Part shown: positions 47,801 through 54,930 of the stretch, piece by piece | Layout of the letters: each line of letters starts with the position of its first letter | How positions within the stretch are numbered: the stretch's first letter is position 1 | DNA from: Limnohabitans sp. 2KL-17 | GTDB taxonomy: Bacteria; Pseudomonadota; Gammaproteobacteria; Burkholderiales; Burkholderiaceae_C | Reading direction: 5' to 3' | NCBI RefSeq assembly: GCF_003063415.1 | Contig: NZ_NESK01000022.1 | Coordinates: forward strand, 1 to 64,000 | Length of the DNA stretch: 64,000 nucleotides | Program-made: the position numbers and the translations under genes | The notes under the pieces: model-generated | The model's database searches: none | Seen by the model: only the letters and a program-made list of their open reading frames with translations | Told to the model about the DNA's origin: nothing

Positions 47801-48122
47801 CAGCATGATCGGGATGATTGCATTGGCCGGCATCATCGTGCGCAATTCCATCTTGTTGGTGGACTTCATCAACCTGCAGGTCAAAGCCGGCATGCCGTTC
47901 AAGCAAGCCATCGTGCAGTCGGCCATCACACGCGCCCAGCCCATCATGCTGACCGGTGGCGCGGCCATGCTGGGCGCCTTCTTCATCCTTGATGACCCGA
48001 TCTTCAATGGACTGGCCATTTCGCTGATCTTTGGCATCTTTGTATCGACCATCCTCACACTGGTCGTGATCCCCACGCTCTACTACGCGGCTTACCGCCG
48101 CAAGTTCGAGCCTGCGCAATAA
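44898..48122 (+). CDS. RND efflux transporter permease
   Basis: A 1074-aa proton-driven exporter of the AcrB superfamily with twelve membrane helices and two large periplasmic loops. The proton-relay aspartates are in GILVDDAIVVVENIHRH (helix 4). The periplasmic part differs from classical AcrB, and no metal-binding methionine cluster was noticed. The substrate is unknown. The gene lies 11 bases after the adaptor and is followed by a DUF2892 protein and a TolC-like channel. Confidence 0.92.
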   Translation: MSESKSLSISGRIAALFQSAQITPLLALVALLLGVFAVMVTPREEEPQINVTMANVLVPFPGAAVRDVEQMVAIPAEQVLSKITGVEHVMSVSRPGMAILTVQFKVGVPRTEALVRLHDTLRNNADWLPKGLGVMEPLIKPRGVDDVPIVTLTLFSKNEDSSAYNLERVAHSMEVDIKRVKGTQDVQTIGGPDRAVLVQIDPERMAGFGVTVQDMRMALQSANMGLPVGELIVGNKSVAIEAGPFLSQASDVADLVLGVREGRPVFVKDVAKVEEGPLPAARYVTHGLGKKAGGGEYPAVTLTITKKPGENAIDVANAVMARVAALRGTVIPDDVEVAETRNYGATANDKAQKLIQKLLFATASVVALVFIALGKREAAIVGTAVILTLTVTLFASWAWGFTLNRVSLFALIFSIGILVDDAIVVVENIHRHQQLYPEKTLTEIIPGAVDEIGGPTILATLTVIAALLPMAFVSGLMGPYMSPIPINASMGMLLSLAIALVVTPWLARAWMKPSQGHASAAHATPKGLTAKLGPLFERVFEPLLHNQCGGRNRKLLGLGIAGLIAISLVLPATGLVLLKMLPFDNKSEFQVMVDMPVGTPVEDTAAVLRELGAHLAQQAEVTDYQSYAGTSSPINFNGLVRQYYLRAGGEVGDIQVKLVEKDQRKAQSHAIATRLRPELQAIGQRWGANVKVVEMPPGPPVLAPIVAEIYGPDAEGRRSVAKAVRAVFEKTDSVVDVDDSSIATAPRMLLLVDRRKAAALGISQQAIVTTLRAGLAGEAATYLHDGSKYPAAALIQLPAERHGDLSALLQLTVRGASGKLVPIRELVTITDSEREQPVIHKDLLAVNFVTADMAGKLDSPLYGMFQMRSAIAKIQTPDGKALGEYFIAQPADAWRGYAIKWDGEWQITYETFRDMGAAYAVGLVLIYLLVVAQFGSYLTPLIIMAPIPLTIIGVMPGHALLQSQYTATSMIGMIALAGIIVRNSILLVDFINLQVKAGMPFKQAIVQSAITRAQPIMLTGGAAMLGAFFILDDPIFNGLAISLIFGIFVSTILTLVVIPTLYYAAYRRKFEPAQ

Positions 48123-48149
48123 GTTTTATCAACCCTCAGGAGAAATAGC

Positions 48150-48359
48150 ATGAAAACATGGCAAATCGTTCGTTTGGTAGCAGGCACCTTTATCCTTGTA
48201 TCGCTGGCGTTGGGCGTCCAGGGCAGCCCCATTTTTGTCAGTCAATGGTGGCTGGCGTTCACTGCTTTTGTGGGTGCCAACCTGTTGCAAAGCGCGCTGA
48301 CCAACTGGTGCTTGATGGAGTCCATCTTGCGCAAATTGGGCGTGCAGCCTGGCGCCTGA
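48150..48359 (+). CDS. DUF2892 (YgaP-like membrane domain) protein
   Basis: A 69-aa protein with two membrane helices (about 7-25 and 30-50) and a C-terminal LRKLGVQPG. It matches the DUF2892 domain that is fused to rhodanese in E. coli YgaP. A strong AGGAG site precedes it. Its presence inside an RND operon beside ArsR and Blh-like genes suggests reactive-sulfur handling, which is inference. Confidence 0.78.
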   Translation: MKTWQIVRLVAGTFILVSLALGVQGSPIFVSQWWLAFTAFVGANLLQSALTNWCLMESILRKLGVQPGA

Positions 48360-48379
48360 TTCAGCCACAGCAGTTTGGG

Positions 48380-49759
48380 ATGAACATGATGATTTCACGC
48401 ATGCTGCTTGCCGGCACTGTACTGGCCATCTGCGCGACGGCCGCCAGTGCCACTGACCTGCTGCAAGTCTGGGAGGCTGCTCGCCAGCATGACCCGCAAG
48501 GGGCCGTCAACCAGGCCAGCCGAGCGGCAGGGGCCACTCGGCATGAACAGGCCGCTGCCTTGTGGCGACCGAACCTGGGCCTGAGCGCCACTGGCGGTTG
48601 GTCCAATGCGCAAAGCCAGATGAATGGCGCGCAATTTGCGATGCCGGGTTCTGCGCCGGTCAGTGGTGCTTCTTTCGGCACTTCAATCCACGGTGGCAAC
48701 GCCACCCGCTGGGCCCTGAATGCCAAACAGGCGCTGTACAACCCGGAGCGCCGCGCCCAAAGCGCCCAGCTTGGCATGGCGGCGCAGGCCAGCGAGCACG
48801 AATGGCAACTGGCGCAGCAAGACTGGATGCTGCTGACCACAAAGCGCTACTTTGACGTGGTGCAGGCCGAACGCCGGCTGGTGCTGTTGCTGCAACAGCA
48901 GCAAGCGGTCGACAAAGCCCTGACCGAGGCGAAAGACCGATTTGCTTTGGGAGACGCGCCGGTAACGGACACCCACGAGGCCCAGGCGCGCGCGCAGGCC
49001 CTGGGGGCTCAGGCTATTGCAGCGGGCAACGATCTGGACATGGCCCGTCAAGTGTTGGCCGAAGTGACCGGCTTGCCAATTCAGATGTTGACGCTGCAAG
49101 CGCCCAGTCGCCCGGGTGTGGCCATGGCTGCAGAGCCTGTCGCCATCTGGCTGCAACGGGCCGAACAAAACAACCCCATGCTCAAGCTGCAGCAAGCCCA
49201 GGCCACAGCCGCGCAGTTTGAAATTGACAAACACCGTGCATCCGCTTCGCCCACGCTTGACTTGGTGGCGCAAGCCTCGCGAGATCGGCTCAGCGGTTCG
49301 GGTGATTTTGGTGTGGCCAGCAACACGCAAAGCCAGCAGATGGTGGACGTGATGCTGAATGTGCCGCTTTATTCCGGCGGGATGCGCAGTGCCAGGTTGC
49401 AAGAGGCCATGCACCTGCATGACAAAGCCCTCGCTGAATTGGCGCGGAGTCGTCAGCAGGTCAGCCAGATGACACGCGCCGCCTGGCTGGCCGTGCACAG
49501 TGGCCAGGCCCGCTTGGCCGCGCTGAATGCGGCCCGAACGGCCAGCCAGGCCCGCTTGGCATCGACCCAGCTGGGCCGTCAGGTGGGGGACCGCACCACG
49601 CTCGATTTGCTGAACGCTCAAAACGATGCCAGTGCCGCCGAATGGTCGTGGCTGCAGGCGCAGATCGACACCTTGATGGCGCAATTGCGTCTGGATGCAA
49701 TGGCTGGGCAGCTGGGGCTGCAGCAACTCGAAGCGGTCAATGCCGCACTAAAAAATTGA
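48380..49759 (+). CDS. TolC-family outer-membrane efflux protein
   Basis: A 459-aa outer-membrane factor with a signal peptide (ending ASAT) and two repeats of long heptad-rich helices. The repeats include QVLAEVTGLPIQM and QLGRQVGDRTTLDLLNAQND, the latter typical of TolC proteins. It completes a full tripartite pump with the adaptor and RND genes upstream. A longer start would run through the DUF2892 gene and is rejected. Confidence 0.9.
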   Translation: MNMMISRMLLAGTVLAICATAASATDLLQVWEAARQHDPQGAVNQASRAAGATRHEQAAALWRPNLGLSATGGWSNAQSQMNGAQFAMPGSAPVSGASFGTSIHGGNATRWALNAKQALYNPERRAQSAQLGMAAQASEHEWQLAQQDWMLLTTKRYFDVVQAERRLVLLLQQQQAVDKALTEAKDRFALGDAPVTDTHEAQARAQALGAQAIAAGNDLDMARQVLAEVTGLPIQMLTLQAPSRPGVAMAAEPVAIWLQRAEQNNPMLKLQQAQATAAQFEIDKHRASASPTLDLVAQASRDRLSGSGDFGVASNTQSQQMVDVMLNVPLYSGGMRSARLQEAMHLHDKALAELARSRQQVSQMTRAAWLAVHSGQARLAALNAARTASQARLASTQLGRQVGDRTTLDLLNAQNDASAAEWSWLQAQIDTLMAQLRLDAMAGQLGLQQLEAVNAALKN

Positions 49760-49794
49760 CCCCAACGCAAAATCTTTCATGCTGATCCAGAGAG

Positions 49795-49812
49795 CCATGG
49801 CCCTGGCCATGG
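49795..49812. repeat. 18-bp palindrome before the cyanophycinase gene
   Basis: CCATGGCC and GGCCATGG are separated by CT, a perfect inverted repeat about 100 bases before the cyanophycinase start. No T-tract follows, so it looks more like a protein-binding site than a terminator. Confidence 0.4.
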
Positions 49813-49910
49813 GTTTCGCGGCAGACCTGTAACAGCGTACAAGCGGCATTTCAAACAGCTGAACGAGTTCCTTCACCGCACCAGTTCGGCTCATGGCGTA
49901 GAGTTAAACC

Positions 49911-50864
49911 ATGAAACGAAGACATTTTTTAGAAGGCATGGCAGTAACTGTGGGGGCTGGCATCGGCTTGGCAGTCGCCACAATGGGTTTGCCTGTCTTG
50001 GCTCAAAGCCGCAAGATATCCCGCTTGGTGATCGTTGGTGGTGCAGAAGACCGATTACAGGATCGCATCATTTTGCGCAAGTTCGTCGATTACTGTGGAG
50101 GCAGTCAGGCCCGAATCCGTGTCATCACCGCCGCCAGCGGTGACACGCAGGGTGTCTGGAAAAGTTACCAACAGGTTTTCAAATCGCTGGGTGTCGAAGA
50201 TGTTGAGCGGCTTGCACTCGATGACCGCGACAGTGCCTACGCGCAGCCATTGCAGTCCGATATCTTGCAAGCCGATGGTATTTTCATGAGCGGCGGTGAC
50301 CAGTCCAAATTGATGGACGCCTTGTGGGATACCCCTGCGTACCAATCGCTGCACCAGTCTTTTTATCTGAACCGCTGCTGCATTGGTGGCACCAGTGCAG
50401 GTGCAGCGGTCATGTCCCGGCACATGATCGCCCAAGGACCGGCGGTGCTCAGGCCGAGCAAGGAAGCCGTGGAGACCGATATCGGTCTGGGTTTGCTGTC
50501 GCAGGCGGTCGTGGATCAGCACTTTTCAGAGCGAAGACGTCTGTCTCGCCTTTTGTCGACTTTGGCGATTCGACCTGATTTGCTGGGAGTCGGCATCGAT
50601 GAAGACACCGCGTTGGTCGTCGAGAAGGGCGAAGCCTTTGAAGTGATCGGAAAAGGCACCGTGACCTTGATTGACCCATCGGACATGCGATCGAATGTGA
50701 ACGAATTGGACCCCCTGGAGCAGATTGAAATGCTTGGCGTGCAATTGCACGTGCTGCCTGCGGGCCATCGCTACAGTGTTAACTCTGTTGGCCTGAGATC
50801 AAGTTCGGCAGCATTGCGTCGCGCCATCCAGCGCCTGGTGGCCGAGGGGCCGATGCGGGGATGA
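49911..50864 (+). CDS. Cyanophycinase (peptidase S51 family)
   Basis: A 317-aa serine peptidase of the cyanophycinase group, which cuts the storage polymer cyanophycin (Asp-Arg) into dipeptides. The catalytic serine is in CIGGTSAGAAVMS (about residue 162), and IFMSGGDQSKLM and GVGIDEDTALVV are family motifs. The N-terminus KRRHFLEG plus a hydrophobic stretch ending VLAQS is a good Tat signal, so the enzyme is probably exported. No cyanophycin synthetase is in the window, so the polymer may come from outside. Confidence 0.88.
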   Translation: MKRRHFLEGMAVTVGAGIGLAVATMGLPVLAQSRKISRLVIVGGAEDRLQDRIILRKFVDYCGGSQARIRVITAASGDTQGVWKSYQQVFKSLGVEDVERLALDDRDSAYAQPLQSDILQADGIFMSGGDQSKLMDALWDTPAYQSLHQSFYLNRCCIGGTSAGAAVMSRHMIAQGPAVLRPSKEAVETDIGLGLLSQAVVDQHFSERRRLSRLLSTLAIRPDLLGVGIDEDTALVVEKGEAFEVIGKGTVTLIDPSDMRSNVNELDPLEQIEMLGVQLHVLPAGHRYSVNSVGLRSSSAALRRAIQRLVAEGPMRG

Positions 50865-50889
50865 GCCAAGCGAGTAAGAAACGATCAGC

Positions 50890-50911
50890 TGGTGCCCCGA
50901 CAGTCCTCGAA
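50890..50911. repeat. attL, decayed copy of the tRNA-Arg 3' end
   Basis: TGGTGCCCCGACAG followed by a TCGAA matches the right-hand site except for one missing C and three changed bases. It lies 25 bases after the cyanophycinase stop. This is the expected leftover of the original tRNA end, free to mutate after integration. Confidence 0.7.
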
Positions 50912-50963
50912 TTTAGTCCGCTAACCCACATGGAATAAGGGTTTGTTTTTCGCTGTGGTCAAA

Positions 50964-50985
50964 TGTGCCCCCAAATGTGCCCCCA
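50964..50985 (+). repeat. Two TGTGCCCCCA repeats at the left end
   Basis: TGTGCCCCCA occurs at 50964-50973 and 50976-50985, each preceded by AAA, just before the integrase start. The same decamer is repeated at the element's right end. Likely arm-type integrase sites or an autoregulatory operator; inferred from position. Confidence 0.6.
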
Positions 50986-51005
50986 CACTGCGAAGGATAC
51001 CCCCC

Positions 51006-52220
51006 ATGAAACTGACCGATGCGAAGCTACGGACCCTGACCCAGCCGGGCAAACATGCTGACGGTGCAGGGCTTTACCTGGAACTGACCCCAGCGGGCGG
51101 CAAGTACTGGCGCATGAAGTACCGGCACGGCGGCAAAGAAAAGCGCCTGGCCTTTGGGGTGTACCCGGCTGTAAGCCTGAAAGATGCCCGGGAAAAAGCC
51201 GAAGCGGCCCGCAAGCTGCGGCAAGCCGGTGACGATCCCGGCGAAACCAAAAAGGCCGCGAAGGCGCAAACCGTTTTTGAAACGGCCAACACCTTGCAGG
51301 CGGTGGCCGCTGACTGGATGGCTCACCAGTCAACCCGCTGGGAGCCTGCAACCAAGGCCCGGGTTTTGGCTTCGCTTGAAACCGACATATTCCCCGCGCT
51401 GGGTGCCCGCCCGCTCGCCAGCATTCGCCCGAGCGAGGTTATGAAGGCGGTTCAAAAGATCGAGGCCCGGGGCGCTGGCGATCAAGCGGCCCGGGTGCTG
51501 CAACGGATCAAACAGGTTTACCGATGGGCCGTGACCCATGAGCGAATCGAGGCTAACCCCATGCTCGACCTGATGCCCGGCGAGATACTCAAACCCCGCG
51601 AAGTGAAGCACAGGGCCGCGCTGTCTGACCGTGACCTGTCCGGGTTCCTGGTGAAGCTGAACGCCTACCAAGGCGACACCAACACGGTGCAAGCCCTGCG
51701 CCTGCTGCTGCTGACCACCACCCGCCCGGGTGAAGTGCGGGGCGCACGTTGGAGCGAGTTTCACCCAGCCGAATCCCTTTGGATCATCCCCGCCGACCGA
51801 ATGAAAATGCGCGAAGAACACAGGGTTCCGCTGTCACGCCAAGCCCTGCAAGTGCTGGAAACAATGCGCCCGATCAGCGGTGACAGGGAATTGGTTTTCC
51901 CTTCGCCCTTCTACCCTTCAAAGCCCCTGAGTGAAAACACGTTCAATTCAGCATTGGCCCGCATGGGTTACAAAAACACGGCCACGGCGCACGGGTTCCG
52001 GGCGCTGTTTTCCACGGTGATGAACGAGCATGATCGAAGCCTGCGCGATGTGATCGAGCGCCAGCTAGCCCACAAAGAACGCGATCAGGTGCGGGCGGCT
52101 TACCACCGATCCACCTACATGAAAGACCGGGCCGACTTGCTGCAATGGTGGGCTGACTACCTGGACCAAAGGGCAAAGGGGGCCGAAGTGATCGACCTGG
52201 CCACGCACAGGGCCGCATGA
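51006..52220 (+). CDS. Tyrosine integrase, P4 type
   Basis: A 404-aa site-specific recombinase. The N-terminal arm-binding domain (DUF4102; LTDAKLRTLTQPGKHADGAG, KRLAFGVYPAVSLKDAR) precedes the catalytic domain with arginine in TTTRPGEVRGARW and HGFRALFS. The tyrosine region is AAYHRSTYM, before the typical WWADYLD tail. It lies next to attL, as usual for elements that enter tRNA genes. An efficient terminator follows directly. Confidence 0.95.
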   Translation: MKLTDAKLRTLTQPGKHADGAGLYLELTPAGGKYWRMKYRHGGKEKRLAFGVYPAVSLKDAREKAEAARKLRQAGDDPGETKKAAKAQTVFETANTLQAVAADWMAHQSTRWEPATKARVLASLETDIFPALGARPLASIRPSEVMKAVQKIEARGAGDQAARVLQRIKQVYRWAVTHERIEANPMLDLMPGEILKPREVKHRAALSDRDLSGFLVKLNAYQGDTNTVQALRLLLLTTTRPGEVRGARWSEFHPAESLWIIPADRMKMREEHRVPLSRQALQVLETMRPISGDRELVFPSPFYPSKPLSENTFNSALARMGYKNTATAHGFRALFSTVMNEHDRSLRDVIERQLAHKERDQVRAAYHRSTYMKDRADLLQWWADYLDQRAKGAEVIDLATHRAA

Positions 52221-52264
52221 TCTGACCCAGCCCGGCCCCGCGCTTTGCGAGACACCCCCAGCGG

Positions 52265-52290
52265 AAACCGCCCACCGAGGCGGTTTTTTT
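52265..52290 (+). terminator. Terminator after the integrase
   Basis: AAACCGCC pairs perfectly with GGCGGTTT around a six-base loop, followed by four more T residues. Confidence 0.85.
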
Positions 52291-52342
52291 GCGCCCGGGC
52301 GGTGTGTTTGGCGCTTTTTGGCGGCTGCTATTTTGAAAAAGT

Positions 52343-52461
52343 GCGGGGACAGCGGGGACAAATTGGAAGAACTGAGGATTTATGCGGGTTTGCAGCCGTT
52401 TGAGGTGCGGGGACAAAGCGGGGACAAAACGGGGACAAAGCGGGGACAAAGCGGGGACAGT
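52343..52461 (+). repeat. Left iteron cluster GCGGGGACAAA
   Basis: Two copies of GCGGGGACA stand at 52343-52351 and 52352-52360. Five further 11-bp copies (consensus GCGGGGACAAA, third with A at position 1, last cut at AG) lie end to end at 52407-52461. The 11-bp period puts every copy on the same helix face, as in plasmid iterons. No gene overlaps them. Confidence 0.8.
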
Positions 52462-52465
52462 ATCA

Positions 52466-52495
52466 GTATGTGAAAAAAATTACTCATTCACATAC
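52466..52495. repeat. 9-bp inverted repeat next to the left iterons
   Basis: GTATGTGAA and TTCACATAC flank an AT-rich 12-base centre right after the last iteron. It may be a melting site or a binding site of the replication protein. Confidence 0.55.
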
Positions 52496-53579
52496 ATTCA
52501 GAACCTTCAAACGTTCGTTTTTGCCCCATGCCTTGCCCTGTGCTGTGCCCTTCGCCCCGGCTTTTGTCGGTGGCCTGACTGACCCCGGCCCCGGTGCCCT
52601 TTGCCTGGTGCCCGGTGTTGCACGGCCCCGGCTTGCAATGGATACCCCCGGAAAAGGCCGCGAAAAGGGTTCCCCCATGGCCCCACCTTTGGCGGCGCTG
52701 CTGTCCGGCCTGATGGCCTGCTGACCTGGTGCGGCTGCTACCGGCCACGGCCTGCCCGGTGGCGTGATCGAGTGCAGGCGGTGCCCTGCGCCAGCGATGG
52801 CCGGGCGGGTTGCTTGCTGGTGCTGGCGCTGCTGTGCGGTGCGGTGGCAAAGGTGGCACGGCCACGGCCACGGGCAAGGCAAGGGCACAGGCACAGGCAA
52901 GGGCGGGCAAGACCCCGGCCCGGATCAGGCGGGCGCTGTGTGGTGTTGACCTAGTGCGGTTCGCTGGTGGCCAAGGCCCGCCCGGTGGCGTGATCGAGTG
53001 CGGGCGATGCTCTGCGCCAGCGATGGCCGGGCGGGTTGCTTGCTGGTGCTGGCGCTGCTGTGCGGTGCGGTGCGGTGCGGTGGCAAAGGGGCACGGCCAC
53101 GCCCAAGGCCAAGGGCAAGGGCAAGGGCAAGGGCAAGACCCGGCCCCGGATCAGGCGGGCGCTATGTGGTGTTGATCTGGTGCGGCTGCTGGTGGCCACG
53201 GCCTGCCCGGCGGCGTGATCGAGTGCAGCCGATGCCCTGCGCCAGCGATGCCCGGGCGGGTTGCTTGCTGCGATGCCTTCGCCTGTCCTGATGCCTGCGA
53301 CACCTACGCCCCAGCCCGTGCAATAATTCGCCCAACCCCTGACCGGGGCCGGTGCTTCAAAACACCTTTGAAACAAGCGGTGCAACGCCCCCGATAGTGG
53401 CGTTTTGTCACGTCTGAACATGCCCACGCCACGGCGGCGAGGGCTTTGGTTTTCGGGCGGGATGGCCGAAGCGGCAACGCCCGGCGCACGACTTGTTTCG
53501 TGTTTTGAACATCCCGCCCACCCGCTGCGCTTCAAAACGTGGCGAGTGGCTTTCAAGTCTCAACAAGGAGCATGAAGCC
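52496..53579. other. Non-coding, repeat-rich region
   Basis: No convincing gene in about 1.1 kb. The region is very rich in G+C and filled by degenerate repeats, which open many overlapping frames on both strands. The translated frames are biased and low-complexity, so I do not call them genes. A weak terminator-like hairpin, AACGCC/GGCGTT followed by TTGT, lies at 53384-53408. Confidence 0.6.
53111..53134 (+). repeat. AAGGGC hexanucleotide microsatellite
   Basis: Four perfect tandem AAGGGC units within repeat copy 2; copy 1 has an imperfect counterpart at 52871-52911. Length variation between strains is likely. Confidence 0.75.
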
Positions 53580-53831
53580 ATGACACCCAACGTCATTCAC
53601 CTGACCCGCCGACCCAGCACGGCAACACCCACCAACACCCTGCACGATCTGGCCACGATGGCAGCGCACCAAGAGGCAGAAAACGCCCTGGCCATGGCGC
53701 TGCACTACCTGCGATCCAGTGCGGGCAACATCCCCGGCGCTACCCGTAAAGCGGTGCAGGCATTGGGAGCATTGAACCGCCTGAACAAGCCCACCAACAC
53801 GCCCGCACCTGCTGGCGCTGCTGTCCGATAA
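53580..53831 (+). CDS. Small hypothetical protein of the element
   Basis: An 83-aa protein without recognised family. It starts with MTPNVIHLTRRPS, has a predicted helical centre (DLATMAAHQEAENALAMALHYL) and a proline/alanine-rich end. AAGGAG lies nine bases before the ATG. An earlier ATG at 53572 gives only MKP and stop, which may modulate translation. The 3' end runs into repeat-family sequence. Real gene likely from the ribosome site and helical pattern; function unknown. Confidence 0.6.
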   Translation: MTPNVIHLTRRPSTATPTNTLHDLATMAAHQEAENALAMALHYLRSSAGNIPGATRKAVQALGALNRLNKPTNTPAPAGAAVR

Positions 53832-54336
53832 GGCGACACGGGCAGGCACGGCCCCGGCCCCGGATCAGGCGGCGCTGTGGTGTTGACCTGGTGCGGCTGT
53901 TGTTGGCCACGGCCCGGCCTGTGGCGTGATCGAGTGCAGCCCGATGCCCTGCGCCAGCGATGGCCGGGCGGGTTGCTTGCTGCGATGCCTTCGCCCGCCC
54001 TTATGGCCAGACCTAGCGCCAACACCACCCCCACTTGATGCGGTGCATTGGTGCGCCCTTTGCCTGTGTGCTTTGGCTACACCATGCGTTATGACCTGTT
54101 CGATTGAGTGCAGAAAAGACACAGAAAGTCCGAGGAGGGCGAAGATTTTTTTTCACGTTCAAGCGGCAATGGATACCGACCATTTTTCAGAGTGAAGGGC
54201 ACGGATTAAGACATGTGCAAGGCTGTAAAGGTGTTTTCAGAAGTGTTCGTATGACGTGCAGAAATTCCAGCCGCCGGGTGGCGGCTGGAATCCTGCGGGG
54301 CACATTTAAACCCTCACAAACCCCCACGGAAGACTT
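53832..54336. other. Intergenic region before alpA
   Basis: It holds the fourth repeat copy (to about 54000), then about 330 bp of more mixed composition with no supported gene, an A/T-rich run near 54146-54160 and a perfect hairpin at 54264-54291. Promoters for the alpA operon should lie here. Confidence 0.55.
54264..54291. promoter_or_regulatory. Perfect 12-bp inverted repeat before alpA
   Basis: ATTCCAGCCGCC and GGCGGCTGGAAT are separated by GGGT, 45 bases before the alpA start. No T-run follows, so it is not a standard terminator. It could be an operator or an RNA hairpin in the alpA leader. Confidence 0.55.
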
Positions 54337-54573
54337 ATGGACACCACCAAAAACACCCAGCAAACCCCGCCCGGGCGCTTACTTCGCTTGACTGCTGTTG
54401 AGGGCTTAACCGGCCTTCGCAAGAGCACCATTTATGCAGGCATGGCCAACAAGCCCCCGACTTTTCCCACGCCCGTTCGGATCAGTGCCCGCGCTGTGGC
54501 CTGGCGTGAATCCGATGTACTGGCATGGATTGCAGCCCGTGCAGATGCAAGACCGCAAGGGGTAGCCAAATGA
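54337..54573 (+). CDS. AlpA-family transcriptional regulator / excisionase
   Basis: A 78-aa MerR-like HTH protein of the AlpA group. LLRLTAVEGLTGLRKSTIYAGM is the recognition part and RAVAWRESDVLAWIAAR the second half. In CP4-57 and P4-like elements AlpA promotes excision and controls the element's genes. It leads a tight operon; its stop overlaps the next start (ATGA). Confidence 0.9.
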   Translation: MDTTKNTQQTPPGRLLRLTAVEGLTGLRKSTIYAGMANKPPTFPTPVRISARAVAWRESDVLAWIAARADARPQGVAK

Positions 54574-54926
54574 TCAACACCAAAATTTCCGGACACCTCT
54601 GCGGTGTGGTGACGCTACACAAGACCACTATCGGCGGGATTTTTGCAACCTGGCGCATGGCGGCAGTTGATAGGCATGGGGTGAGCCAAGTTTGTGATTG
54701 CCTGAGCGATTCCAAGACCGACATTGAAGCCCTGCAAGCCCTGAGCGATGGTGATCCTGTTGTTGTTTGTGGCTTTGCTTCAGTAGGCGTTTTGGCTGGC
54801 GCACATGAGGGTCAAAGCCACGGCCTGAGCGTGAGGGTTGAAGCCGTGAGGACAGCCCACCACCCGGGCATAAATCCAAGGCACTGGACGCACCAAGCGA
54901 TGCAGGCCATTGATGCGGGCCATTGA
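54570..54926 (+). CDS. Hypothetical protein, possible OB-fold single-strand DNA-binding
   Basis: A 118-aa protein not clearly assigned. The alternating strand pattern (HLCGVVTLHKTTIGG, WRMAAVDR, GDPVVVCGFASVG, HGLSVRVEAVRT) recalls SSB or PriB-type OB folds. Its position between alpA and replication genes would suit an SSB. This is a fold guess only. It overlaps alpA by four bases. Confidence 0.5.
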   Translation: MINTKISGHLCGVVTLHKTTIGGIFATWRMAAVDRHGVSQVCDCLSDSKTDIEALQALSDGDPVVVCGFASVGVLAGAHEGQSHGLSVRVEAVRTAHHPGINPRHWTHQAMQAIDAGH

Positions 54927-54930
54927 TGCC

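Larger units (their letters stand above)
52723..54000 (+). repeat. Degenerate ~230-bp repeat family, four copies
   Basis: The core ACCTGGTGCGGCTGCTGG... continues through GGCGTGATCGAGTGCAG and CTGCGCCAGCGATGGCC to GGCGGGTTGCTTGCTG. It starts near 52723, 52945, 53174 and 53881. The first two copies are joined by a variable GGGCAA-rich part and a CCGGATCAGGCGGGCG segment, making tandem units of about 225-230 bp. The third is cut short, and the fourth stands beyond the 83-aa gene. Each copy can still read VIECxxCPAPAM-like or related peptides, so it may descend from a small zinc-finger-like gene. Confidence 0.75.

Noticed and set aside
52343-52461. Iterons considered as a CRISPR array
   Set aside because: The units are only 11 bp, have no unique spacers, and no cas genes are present.
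52484-53556. Several overlapping open frames of 60-200 codons on both strands
   Set aside because: They arise from GC-rich tandem repeats; translations are repetitive (for example NPPGHRWRRA) and no ribosome site or coupling supports any of them.
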